Assembly (NCBI GenBank): GCA_036381175.1
Contig: DASVDI010000018.1
Coordinates: 77,314 to 141,313, forward strand
Length of the DNA: 64,000 nucleotides
Direction of reading: 5' to 3'
Source: JAJUFS01 sp036381175
Lineage (GTDB): Bacteria > Pseudomonadota > Gammaproteobacteria > Natronospirales > JAJUFS01
Shown: in pieces, positions 44,277 through 52,571 of the stretch
How positions within the stretch are numbered: the first letter of the stretch is position 1
Layout: every line of letters begins with the position of its first letter
Notes under the pieces: generated by a model
Database searches by the model: none
Told to the model about the DNA's origin: nothing
What the model saw: only the letters and a program-made list of their open reading frames with translations
Translations under genes and position numbers: made by a program

Positions 44277-46373
44277 TTGGTAGAACGTAATTTCCTGCCG
44301 CTGTTGATCATCTCGCAGTCGCAGAACAATGCCGAGAAAATCAACGGCATCCTTCGCGGCGCGGGACACGCTGTGCGTTCCGCATGGGCCGCGAACCTGG
44401 ACGACGCCGAAAGCGCGATCCAGAACCAGAAACCCGCACTGATCCTTTGTTTCCTGAAAGTCCCCGAAGCGCCGATCAATGACGTCATCGGCTTGCAGCA
44501 GCGCCTGTGTCCCGACTGCGCACTGATCGCCGTTGCCAGCAAGATGGACGAAACCGCCGCCGCCGCCGTGATCGAACGCGGCGGGCGCGATCTCGTCAGC
44601 ATGGAGAACGAACGGCACCTCGCCGCCGTCGTGTCGCGCGAAGCGAATTACATCGAAACGGCGCGCGCGCTGGAATCAACGCAGGCGCTGGTGAGCGAAT
44701 ACCAGTCACGCTTCCAGGAATTTCTCGCCGAATCGGGCGATGCGATTGCCTACGTTCAGGACGGCATTCTCACGCAAGCGAATCCATCGTTCGCGGAGAT
44801 GTTCGGTTTCGAATCGCCCGATGAAATGGAAGGCTACCCGGTGATGGACCTGTTCGCGGGCGCCGACCAGGGCAAGCTCAAGGAAGCCCTCGTTGCCGTC
44901 AACAAGGGCAAGAGCGTGGGCGCGCTCGAACTCAAGGGGATGAAAGACGACAAGCCCTTCGAGACAAAACTTGAATTCGACCAGACCGAACTCGACGGCG
45001 AACCCTGTATCGAGGTCGCGATTCGCGGTGAAAGCGACAACAGCGAACTGCAGGCAAAAATGCAGGCCGAGATGAAAGCGGAGATGGAGGAAATCGGCCG
45101 GCGCGATCCGCTGACCGGGCTCTTTCACCGGCATTACTTCATCGATGTCGTCGCGCATGCCATCAAGCAGCCGTCCAAGGCCGGAATGGCCGCGTTGCTC
45201 ATCATCAAGCCGGACAAGTTCTCCGACATCGAGGAAAAAGTCGGGCCGCTGGCATCGGACAACGTGCTCAAGCTCCTGGGCGCGCAATTGCGCGACATCG
45301 CGGAAGAAAAGGATCATGTCGCGCGTTTCGGCGGCAACCTGTTCACTGCACTGATCGTGCGCAAGGACATTCGCGATGTCGAGAAATTCGCGGAGAAACT
45401 GCGCACCGCGATCGCCAGCCGCGTCTTCGAAGCCGGCGGCCAGTCAACCAGCATGACAGTCAGTATCGGTATTGCCGATTTCACCAATGAAGCCCGCAAC
45501 GCCGGCGCCCTGATTGCGCTCGCGCAACAGGCGGTGAAGGAAGCACGCCAGAAAGGCGGCAATCGCCATGTAACCTACAAGCCCGCGGAAATCGATGCGG
45601 AAGGCCGCATGCTGGACGCGGGCTGGATCAAGCAGATCACTGCTGCCATCAAGGACAACCGTTTCGTGCTCGTCTTCCAGCCGATCGCGAGCCTGGAAGG
45701 CGACGTCAGCGAAATGTTCGACATCCTCGTACGCATGAAGGACGAGAACGGCAATGAGATCATGCCGGCAGAATTCATGCCCGCGGCCGAACGCAACAAT
45801 CTCATGGGCGGGATCGACCGCTGGATCGTGAACTGCGCGATGATCCGGTTGAAAGAACGCTTTGCCGAAGGCAAGAAAGCACGTTTCTTCATTCGCATCG
45901 CCGAGCAGACGCTGGCGGATGCACAGTTCATCGCGTGGCTGGAAGGCCAGTTCAAGCAGCACAAGGCGCCGAAGGGCGGCATCGTCCTGCAGATTTCCGA
46001 GGCGACCGCGGAGAAGCGTCTCAAGGAAGCCAAGGCGGTGGGCGATCTCGCCAACGCGCACGGCCAGGGCATCGCGCTGGAACATTTCGGCATCGGCCGC
46101 AATCCGATGCAGATGTTCGATCACATCAAGATGAACTTCGTGAAGATCGACGGCTCGTTCATGTCCGTTATTGCCTCCGATCAGAAGAAGCGCGAGATGG
46201 TTGCGGAGTACATCGAGAAAGCGAAGGAAATGAAAATCGAGACCGTCGCCGAACGCGTGGAGAATGCCAACACCATGGCCGTGCTCTGGCAACTGGGCGT
46301 GAACTACATCCAGGGCAATTACGTGCAGGAGCCGGAAGTGGTGATGGCGGAAGATGCGCGCTTGCCTGCATGA
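44277..46373 (+). CDS. FimX-like REC-PAS-GGDEF-EAL protein (degenerate c-di-GMP receptor)
   Basis: A 698-residue signalling protein: REC-like (about 5-125), PAS (140-255), GGDEF (280-430) and EAL (445-690). Both enzyme motifs are degenerate: GGDEF is G352-G-N-L-F, and the EAL position reads D482-I-L in SEMFDILVRM, so neither synthesis nor hydrolysis of c-di-GMP is expected. The REC-like domain lacks the usual phospho-acceptor context. QPIASLEGD, VFQ, FVKIDGSFM and LWQLGVNYIQGNYVQ strongly recall FimX, the c-di-GMP-binding regulator of type IV pili. The TTG start is supported by TGGAG five bases upstream; the ATG there runs straight into a stop. Confidence 0.9.
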   Translation: MVERNFLPLLIISQSQNNAEKINGILRGAGHAVRSAWAANLDDAESAIQNQKPALILCFLKVPEAPINDVIGLQQRLCPDCALIAVASKMDETAAAAVIERGGRDLVSMENERHLAAVVSREANYIETARALESTQALVSEYQSRFQEFLAESGDAIAYVQDGILTQANPSFAEMFGFESPDEMEGYPVMDLFAGADQGKLKEALVAVNKGKSVGALELKGMKDDKPFETKLEFDQTELDGEPCIEVAIRGESDNSELQAKMQAEMKAEMEEIGRRDPLTGLFHRHYFIDVVAHAIKQPSKAGMAALLIIKPDKFSDIEEKVGPLASDNVLKLLGAQLRDIAEEKDHVARFGGNLFTALIVRKDIRDVEKFAEKLRTAIASRVFEAGGQSTSMTVSIGIADFTNEARNAGALIALAQQAVKEARQKGGNRHVTYKPAEIDAEGRMLDAGWIKQITAAIKDNRFVLVFQPIASLEGDVSEMFDILVRMKDENGNEIMPAEFMPAAERNNLMGGIDRWIVNCAMIRLKERFAEGKKARFFIRIAEQTLADAQFIAWLEGQFKQHKAPKGGIVLQISEATAEKRLKEAKAVGDLANAHGQGIALEHFGIGRNPMQMFDHIKMNFVKIDGSFMSVIASDQKKREMVAEYIEKAKEMKIETVAERVENANTMAVLWQLGVNYIQGNYVQEPEVVMAEDARLPA

Positions 46374-46385
46374 CAAAAGCGGAAG

Positions 46386-46524
46386 AATGGACAGGATTAA
46401 CAGGATTTTTCAGAATTGACAGGATTATTCTGATATTGAAAAGAAAGGGCCGCGCAGCGGCCCTTTTCAGTTTTTGCTTTAATCCTGTAAATCCTGTCTT
46501 CAAATCCTGTTAATCCTGTCCATT
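46386..46524. repeat. GACAGGATTAACAGG inverted-repeat element, copy 1
   Basis: Terminal 23-base perfect inverted repeats (46386-46408 and 46502-46524), starting AATGGACAGGATTAACAGG. Inside them are two further degenerate copies of ACAGGATT and a terminator hairpin at 46444-46466. The element fills the gap between the convergent FimX-like gene and htpX, and its right end runs into the TTGCTC array. A longer relative lies at 56168-56368. Confidence 0.88.
46444..46470. terminator. Terminator hairpin inside repeat element 1
   Basis: AAAGGGCCGC pairs with GCGGCCCTTT around a three-base loop, followed by TTCAGTTTTTG on the plus strand and CTTTTCAATATC on the minus strand. It can end both the FimX-like gene and htpX transcripts. 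Confidence 0.75.
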
Positions 46525-46606
46525 GCTCTTGCTCTTGCTCTTGCTCTTGCTCTTGCTCTTGCTCTTGCTCTTGCTCTTGCTCTTGCTCTTGCTCTTGCTC
46601 TTGCTC
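46523..46606. repeat. Hexanucleotide tandem array (TTGCTC)14
   Basis: Fourteen perfect copies of TTGCTC (GAGCAA on the minus strand), ending two bases from the htpX stop codon. GAGCAA is also the outer edge of the inverted-repeat element family, so the array looks like an expansion of that edge. Copy number probably varies between strains; unit length is a multiple of three. Confidence 0.95.
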
Positions 46607-46608
46607 TT

Positions 46609-47490
46609 TCAAGTCATTCGCTGCAAAGCGGCGATGCGTTCGCTCAACGGCGGATGGCTCATGAACAGCCGCCGCAATCCTTTCGACATCGAACCCTTGA
46701 TGCCGAATGCGGCGAGCTGATCCGGCAGCGCGCCTTCCTGCGATTGCTGCAAGCGTTGCAGGGCAGAAATCATCTTCTGACGGCCCGCCAGTTGCGCACC
46801 ACCGTGATCGGCGCGGAACTCGCGGTAACGCGAAAACCACATCACAATGGTGCTTGCGAGGATGCCGAAAACAATTTCGGCAATGATGGTGGTAATGAAA
46901 TATCCCATGCCGATGCCGCCACCCTCGCGGTTGCCGCGCAGCGCACTGTCAACGACATAACCAACAATGCGCGCGGCAAAGATCACGAAGGTGTTCACCA
47001 CGCCCTGGATCAGCGCGAGCGTCACCATGTCGCCGTTCGCGATGTGGCTCACCTCGTGCCCGAGCACGGCTTCCACTTCATCGCGATTCATGCTTTGCAA
47101 AAGGCCGGTGCTCACGGCAACCAGCGATTTGTTCTTGTTCATTCCCGTCGCGAACGCATTCGGCTGTGGCGACGGGAAGATCGCGACTTCCGGCATGCCG
47201 ATGCCGGCCTGTTGCGCCTGTCGCTGAACGGTTGCAACCAGCCAGGTTTCGACCTCGTTGCGTGGCTGCTCGATGACTTCGGCCCCCGTCGAGCGCTTCG
47301 CCATCCACTTGGAAATCGCCAGTGAAATGAAGGCGCCACCCATGCCGAAAATCGCGGAGAAGATCAGCAGCGCCTGGTAGTTGATGCCTTGCTGTGTGAA
47401 CCAGCCGTCGATTCCCAGCAGCTTCGTGACGATGCCAAGCACCACGATCACCGCAAGGTTGGTGCCGAGGAACAGGACAATGCGTTTCAT
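46609..47490 (-). CDS. htpX: Protease HtpX
   Basis: HtpX is an inner-membrane zinc metalloprotease that helps remove damaged membrane proteins. The 293-residue protein has two N-terminal transmembrane helices (RIVLFLGTNLAVIVVLGIV and a second near 40-60), the catalytic HEVSH motif in VEAVLGHEVSHIANGDM, two more helices, and the third zinc ligand region YREFRADHGGAQLAG. ATG at 47490 starts MKRIVLFLGTN as in E. coli. Its TGA is followed almost immediately by the 14-copy hexamer array. Confidence 0.96.
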   Translation of the reverse strand: MKRIVLFLGTNLAVIVVLGIVTKLLGIDGWFTQQGINYQALLIFSAIFGMGGAFISLAISKWMAKRSTGAEVIEQPRNEVETWLVATVQRQAQQAGIGMPEVAIFPSPQPNAFATGMNKNKSLVAVSTGLLQSMNRDEVEAVLGHEVSHIANGDMVTLALIQGVVNTFVIFAARIVGYVVDSALRGNREGGGIGMGYFITTIIAEIVFGILASTIVMWFSRYREFRADHGGAQLAGRQKMISALQRLQQSQEGALPDQLAAFGIKGSMSKGLRRLFMSHPPLSERIAALQRMT

Positions 47491-47554
47491 TGAAAGTCTC
47501 CGATGATGCGACGCCGTGTGAATGGGGGTGGATGTGACATTTTCAAGAGTTCGC

Positions 47555-47616
47555 AAGACGTGAGACGGAAGAGGCGGGACGACGGTTGTCACGCGCCCAA
47601 CTTCGTCTCACGTCTT
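47555..47616. repeat. Short inverted repeat AAGACGTGAGACG
   Basis: The 13-base AAGACGTGAGACG (47555-47567) recurs inverted at 47604-47616, with partial extra copies on each side (ACGGAAGA and TCTTCCGTCTTACG). The right end runs up to the parC stop codon (TAA at 47624-47622). It fills much of the htpX-parC gap. It could be a small mobile repeat or a terminator-like structure. Confidence 0.7.
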
Positions 47617-47621
47617 CCGTC

Positions 47622-49895
47622 TTACGATTTATTCAAGAACGCTTCCGGCAAGATCCGGTTCACCTTCCGGTAACCCTGCGGCAACTTGTGCCCGCGCTGG
47701 CCGCGTTCGCCTTCGTAATGATCGAGGTCGCGATACTTGAGCGTCATGTGCCGCTGGCCGCTGAAGATCACGACGCCGTCCTCGTCCGGCATGCTGGCGA
47801 TCGCGATCATGGATTCCTCGCCCGATTTGAACTTCGGTCCCGGAATATTGAGGATCTTGTTGCCCTTGCCTTTCGCAAGCTGCGGCAATTCCTCGATCGG
47901 GAAGCACAGCAGATGACCTTCGCTGGATGCCGCGACGATCCAGTCTGTTTTTTCCGATGACACCGGAACCAGCGCGAGTGCCTTCCCGCCCTTCGGCACG
48001 GACAGCACCGCCTTGCCTTTCTTGTTGCGCGTGTGCAGTTCCTTCAGTTGCGTGAAGAAACCGTAACCGGCGTTGGACGCGACCAGCACAAAGTCATCCG
48101 GATCGCCCATCGCAACGCCGACGAAACTCGCGCCATCCGGTGCGGTGAGCTTGCCGGAGAGCGGATCACCCTGCCCGCGCGCACTCGGCAACTGGTGCGC
48201 GGGAATGCAATAGCTGCGTCCGGTCGAATCGAGGAACACGGCAAGCTGGTTCGACTTGCCGCGCGCTGCCGCGAGAAATTCGTCGCCCTGGCGATACTGG
48301 AGCTGGAAGGGATCGATATCGTGACCCTTCGCCGCACGAGCCCAGCCGCGCTTCGACAATACAACTGTCACCGGTTCGCTCGGCACGAGCTGCGTTTCAT
48401 CCAGCGCTTGCGCGGCTTCACGGGAAACAATCGGCGATCGTCTGTCGTCGCCGTATTTTTTTGCGTCATCGGATATTTCACGGCGGATCATTGCCTTCAG
48501 CAATTTCTTCGAACCCAGCACTTTCTCGATCGCCGCGCGTTCCTTCTCAAGCTGATCCTGCTCGCCGCGGATTTTCATTTCCTCAAGCTTCGCAAGATGT
48601 CGCAGCTTCAGTTCCAGGATCGCCTCGGCCTGTGTATCCGAAATACCGAAGCGCTTCATCAGCACCGGCTTCGGCTTGTCTTCTGCGCGGATGATGGCGA
48701 TCACTTCGTCGATGTTCAGGAAGGCGACCATCAGGCCTTCGAGAATGTGCAAGCGCTTGGTGACCTTGTCGAGACGGAATTCAAGGCGCTTCGTTACCGT
48801 GCGGCTGCGGAACTCCAGCCATTCGACCAGCACCTCCCGCAGGCCCTTGACCTGCGGGCGGCCATCGAGACCGATGACGTTCAGGTTCACGCGATAGCTG
48901 CGCTCGAGATCGGTAGTCGCGAACAGATGATTCATCAGCTGTTCGAGATCAATGCGATTGGAACGCGGTTCGATGACAAGCCGTGTCGGATTCTCGTGAT
49001 CGGATTCGTCACGCAAATCCTCGACCATCGGCAGTTTCTTGTTGCGCATCTGTTGCGCGATCTGTTCAAGAATCTTGTTGCCCGAGACCTGGAAGGGCAG
49101 CGCGGTGATGATCACGTTGCCGCTGTCTTTTTCCTTCTCCCATTTCGCGCGCACGCGGATGGAACCGTTGCCGGTTTCATACATCTGCATGATTTCCGCA
49201 CGCGGCGTGATGATTTCCGCATCGGTCGGGTAATCCGGGCCCTTCACGTGCTCGCACAGCGCTTTCAGATCGGCTTTCGGTTCTTCCAGCAAACGCACGC
49301 AGGCGGCGGCGACTTCGCGAAGATTGTGCGGCGGAATATCCGTTGCCATGCCGACCGCAATACCGGTCGTGCCATTCAGCAGCACGTTCGGCAAGCGCGC
49401 CGGCAGCACGATGGGCTCATCCAGCGTGCCGTCGAAGTTCGGCTGCCAATCCACGGTGCCCAGGCTGACTTCGCTCAGCAGTACTTCAGCGTAAGGCGCG
49501 AGTTTCGATTCCGTGTAACGCATCGCCGCGAAGGATTTAGGATCGTCGGGCGAACCCCAGTTTCCCTGGCCATCCACAATTGGATAACGATAGGAAAACG
49601 GCTGCGCCATCAGCACCATCGCCTCGTAACAGGCCGAGTCGCCGTGCGGATGGAACTTGCCGATCACGTCACCAACCGTGCGCGCGGATTTCTTGTACTT
49701 CGATCCGGCATTCAGGCCGAGCTCGGACATCGCGTAGATGATCCGTCGCTGAACGGGTTTCAGACCGTCGCCGATGTTCGGCAGCGCGCGATCGAGAATC
49801 ACGTACATCGAGTAATCGAGATACGCCTTCTCGGTGAACTGTCCGAGCGGCATGCGCTCGAAGTTTTCAAAAATGTCGGGAGTGTTTCCGCCCAT
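47622..49895 (-). CDS. parC: DNA topoisomerase IV subunit A
   Basis: ParC cuts and rejoins DNA in the decatenating topoisomerase IV. The 757-residue protein has the quinolone-determining region GKFHPHGDSACYEAMVLMAQ and the catalytic tyrosine in AAMRYTESKLA. The C-terminal pinwheel repeats carry the short ParC-type GQRHMTLKYRDL and RGQGD box variants rather than a full GyrA box. The QRD serine position is S (GDSACYE), the usual quinolone-sensitive state, as judged by alignment from memory. AGGCAGGAAAATCTC precedes the ATG. parE lies upstream, with a REP-like palindrome between. Confidence 0.96.
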   Translation of the reverse strand: MGGNTPDIFENFERMPLGQFTEKAYLDYSMYVILDRALPNIGDGLKPVQRRIIYAMSELGLNAGSKYKKSARTVGDVIGKFHPHGDSACYEAMVLMAQPFSYRYPIVDGQGNWGSPDDPKSFAAMRYTESKLAPYAEVLLSEVSLGTVDWQPNFDGTLDEPIVLPARLPNVLLNGTTGIAVGMATDIPPHNLREVAAACVRLLEEPKADLKALCEHVKGPDYPTDAEIITPRAEIMQMYETGNGSIRVRAKWEKEKDSGNVIITALPFQVSGNKILEQIAQQMRNKKLPMVEDLRDESDHENPTRLVIEPRSNRIDLEQLMNHLFATTDLERSYRVNLNVIGLDGRPQVKGLREVLVEWLEFRSRTVTKRLEFRLDKVTKRLHILEGLMVAFLNIDEVIAIIRAEDKPKPVLMKRFGISDTQAEAILELKLRHLAKLEEMKIRGEQDQLEKERAAIEKVLGSKKLLKAMIRREISDDAKKYGDDRRSPIVSREAAQALDETQLVPSEPVTVVLSKRGWARAAKGHDIDPFQLQYRQGDEFLAAARGKSNQLAVFLDSTGRSYCIPAHQLPSARGQGDPLSGKLTAPDGASFVGVAMGDPDDFVLVASNAGYGFFTQLKELHTRNKKGKAVLSVPKGGKALALVPVSSEKTDWIVAASSEGHLLCFPIEELPQLAKGKGNKILNIPGPKFKSGEESMIAIASMPDEDGVVIFSGQRHMTLKYRDLDHYEGERGQRGHKLPQGYRKVNRILPEAFLNKS

Positions 49896-49913
49896 GAGAT
49901 TTTCCTGCCTTTT

Positions 49914-49969
49914 GTAGGAGCGCCTTCAGGCGCGAATTCATGATCTTTCGCGCCTGAAGGCGCTCCTAC
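49914..49969. repeat. REP-like palindrome, copy 2 (23-bp arms)
   Basis: Arms identical to the copy at 21763-21812 (starting GTAGGAGCGCCTTCAGGCGC), here at 49914-49936 and 49947-49969 around a ten-base loop. It lies between the parE stop and the parC start on the minus strand, where it could lower parC expression or stabilise the parE mRNA end. Confidence 0.92.
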
Positions 49970-49975
49970 ATGAAT

Positions 49976-51874
49976 TCAAACAACGTCAGCCAGATTGCCT
50001 TTCCTCTCCAGCCAGCTCTTGCGATCCGGTGAGCGCTTCTTCGCGAGCAGCATGTCCATCAACGCGTCGACCTTGTCTGCGGCTTCGATGGTCAACTGGA
50101 CAAGGCGGCGCGTGTCGGGCGCCATGGTGGTTTCGCGCAATTGCAGCGGGCTCATTTCACCCAGGCCCTTGAAGCGCGTGACGGAAATCCTGCCGCGAAT
50201 CTTTTCCGCCTCGATGCGATCGAGCACGCCTTTTCGTTCCGCGTCGTCCAGCGCATAGAAAACATGCTGGCCGACATCGATGCGATACAAGGGAGGCATG
50301 GCGACAAACACGTGACCGTTTTCAACCAGCGGACGGAAATGCCGCAGGAACAGCGCGCACAATAATGTCGCGATGTGCAGTCCGTCGGAATCCGCGTCGG
50401 CAAGAATGCAGATCTTGTGATAACGCAAACCCTTGAGATCGTTCGATCCCGGCTCGATGCCGACGGCAACGGAAATGTCGTGCACTTCCTGCGAGCCCAG
50501 CACTTCGCTCGGATCGACCTCCCAGGAATTCAGGATCTTGCCGCGCAGCGGCATGATCGCCTGGAACTCGCGATCGCGTGCCTGTTTCGCCGAACCGCCG
50601 GCGGAATCGCCTTCCACCAGGAACAGTTCGCCGCGTTCCGGCTCCTGGCTGGAACAATCCGCCAGCTTGCCGGGTAGTGCGGGCCCGCTGACGACTTTCT
50701 TGCGAACGATCTTCTTGCCCGCGCGACTGCGCGCCTGCGCGTTGTTGATCGCAAGCAAGGCAATCTGCTCGCCCGCTTCCGGATGCTGGTTCAACCACAG
50801 TGCGAACGCATCCTTCACAACACCGGAAACAAACGCCGCGCATTCACGCGACGACAAACGTTCTTTTGTCTGTCCGGAAAACTGCGGGTCTTCCATTTTC
50901 ACGCTGAGCACGTAACTGATCTTGTCCCACACATCTTCCGGCGCGATCCGGATTCCGCGCGGCACGAGATTGCGGAAATCACTGAACTCGCGCACCGCTT
51001 CCGTCAAACCGGTGCGCAAGCCATTGACATGCGTGCCGCCCTGCTCCGTCGGGATCAGGTTGACGTAACTTTCCTGCACGAGATCGCCGCCATCCGGTAG
51101 CCACAGCACGGCCCAGTCAACCGCTTCGCTCGAGCCGGCCATCGAGCCGGTGAACGGCTGCGCGGGCAGCGTTTCCTGGCCCTGCAATTCGTCGTTCAGA
51201 TAATCGACAAGGCCGTCTTCGTATTGCCACTCGAAAGTTTCGTCCTTGTCCTTGCCCTTCTCGACACGCAACGTGATGTAAAGGCCAGGACACAGCACGG
51301 CCTTCGCGCGCAATACGTGCTGCAAGCGCGGCAAGGAAAAACTGACGGAGTCGAAATATTTCGCATCCGGCCAGAAGCGCAGCGTCGTGCCCGTGTTGCG
51401 CTGACCGACAGTGCCAATCTGTTTCAACGGCGCAACACGCTTGCCGGCCTTGAACGACATGGAATATTCCTTGCCGCCGCGGCGCACCTGTATGTCGAGT
51501 TGTTTCGACAGCGCATTGACAACGGAAACACCAACGCCGTGCAGCCCGCCGGAGAACTGGTAATTCTTGTTGGAAAATTTTCCGCCGGCGTGAAGTCGCG
51601 TGAGGATCACTTCAACGCCCGGTACTTTTTCCTTCGGATGAATATCGATGGGCATGCCGCGCCCGTCGTCCTTCACTTCCAGCGAACCATCCTTGTTGAG
51701 AATCACGTCGATGCGCTTGGCGTGACCCGCAATCGCCTCATCGACCGAGTTGTCGACGACTTCCTGCGCAAGATGGTTGGGACGCGTGGTGTCGGTGTAC
51801 ATGCCCGGACGTTTCTTGACCGGATCGAGACCCGAAAGCACTTCGATGGAGGCGGCGTCGTACTTGTTGCTCAT
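49976..51874 (-). CDS. parE: DNA topoisomerase IV subunit B
   Basis: ParE is the ATPase subunit of topoisomerase IV. The 632-residue protein has the GHKL ATP-binding motifs (EVVDNSVDEAIAGHA, KDDGRGMPIDIHP, GGLHGVGVSVVNALS), the TOPRIM glutamate region LFLVEGDSAGGSAKQARDR and ILADADSDG, and ends within the normal length range. ATG at 51874 gives MSNKYDAASIEVLSGLDPV; the upstream extension lacks homology. It is followed by parC. DUF3501 ends about 110 bases upstream on the same strand. Confidence 0.97.
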   Translation of the reverse strand: MSNKYDAASIEVLSGLDPVKKRPGMYTDTTRPNHLAQEVVDNSVDEAIAGHAKRIDVILNKDGSLEVKDDGRGMPIDIHPKEKVPGVEVILTRLHAGGKFSNKNYQFSGGLHGVGVSVVNALSKQLDIQVRRGGKEYSMSFKAGKRVAPLKQIGTVGQRNTGTTLRFWPDAKYFDSVSFSLPRLQHVLRAKAVLCPGLYITLRVEKGKDKDETFEWQYEDGLVDYLNDELQGQETLPAQPFTGSMAGSSEAVDWAVLWLPDGGDLVQESYVNLIPTEQGGTHVNGLRTGLTEAVREFSDFRNLVPRGIRIAPEDVWDKISYVLSVKMEDPQFSGQTKERLSSRECAAFVSGVVKDAFALWLNQHPEAGEQIALLAINNAQARSRAGKKIVRKKVVSGPALPGKLADCSSQEPERGELFLVEGDSAGGSAKQARDREFQAIMPLRGKILNSWEVDPSEVLGSQEVHDISVAVGIEPGSNDLKGLRYHKICILADADSDGLHIATLLCALFLRHFRPLVENGHVFVAMPPLYRIDVGQHVFYALDDAERKGVLDRIEAEKIRGRISVTRFKGLGEMSPLQLRETTMAPDTRRLVQLTIEAADKVDALMDMLLAKKRSPDRKSWLERKGNLADVV

Positions 51875-51986
51875 GGTGTTCCTGATGCTGAAAACCGGCG
51901 CCTGCGAATGATGCGGGCGCGACAATGCTGCGGCATTCTAGCGTTTATGAGCGGTGCAGAGGGAGACTTGACCTGCGGAAAATTTG

Positions 51987-52571
51987 TCAATCCAGGTCGC
52001 GGATGAGCGCATGGCGCACAGTATCAGGCACTGGCGCCGCTTCGTGGCGGTAGTTTCCGTGATCGACACCCATGGACAGCGATGCGCCTTTCTTCAGATC
52101 GGCGATCATCGCGGGATCAAGTTCGAAACGCAGGAAATGCACCGCAGATGTTTTTTCGTCGGTGTCACGTTCCAGGTCTTCATCGGCAATGGCATACACG
52201 CGGTCGTGGTCTGTCACTTGCACCCAGGTCCGGTTCTCGACGCCGACGAGACGCGTGAGCATATTGCGCCGCTCGTTCTCGTCGGTGAACTCGATCATCT
52301 GCGTCGCCTTCCAGTTCGCGCCGTCGGGAACCAGCGGATTGTAAGCGTCGAGTTCTTCCTGGATGCCGGTGGCCTCGAAAATGCGCTCGGTGCGCAGCAT
52401 TTCCTGCACCTGGTACTGGATGGTCAGGCGGTCCTCGAAAAAAAGGCGCATGTTCGGGCCGATACTCACGATACGCGCTGCCTTGTGTGCCATCACCTCG
52501 CGACGGAATTCCACGCGTCGCGCGGAATACACTTCCAGGCTCATCAGGTCGTCGCGCGCCAACGGCTTCAT
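51987..52571 (-). CDS. DUF3501 family protein
   Basis: A 194-residue soluble protein recognised as DUF3501 from its N-terminal pattern (LARDDLMSLEVYSARRVEF, VMAHKAARIVSIGPNM, LFFEDRLTIQYQVQEMLR). No enzyme function is known for the family. There are no cysteines forming an obvious metal site; acidic and histidine residues cluster near the C-terminus (MGVDHGNYRHEA). The ATG shares one base with the ferritin stop (TGATG), so it is translationally coupled to the iron operon, and such proteins are commonly found next to rubrerythrin genes. Confidence 0.82.
   Translation of the reverse strand: MKPLARDDLMSLEVYSARRVEFRREVMAHKAARIVSIGPNMRLFFEDRLTIQYQVQEMLRTERIFEATGIQEELDAYNPLVPDGANWKATQMIEFTDENERRNMLTRLVGVENRTWVQVTDHDRVYAIADEDLERDTDEKTSAVHFLRFELDPAMIADLKKGASLSMGVDHGNYRHEAAPVPDTVRHALIRDLD

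Noticed and set aside
46523..46606. The regular array first looked like a small CRISPR or VNTR gene
   Set aside because: Units are a perfect hexamer with no spacers and no cas genes nearby; it is a simple tandem repeat.
46397..46840. A 147-codon frame with a long Glu-Gln repeat overlapping the htpX end
   Set aside because: The repeat is the TTGCTC array read in another frame, and the rest is the antisense/alternate frame of htpX; no start signal.
48033..49943. A 636-codon open frame on the plus strand opposite parC
   Set aside because: It is an antisense shadow of parC, rich in R, H and F with no family motif, caused by codon bias in a GC-rich gene.
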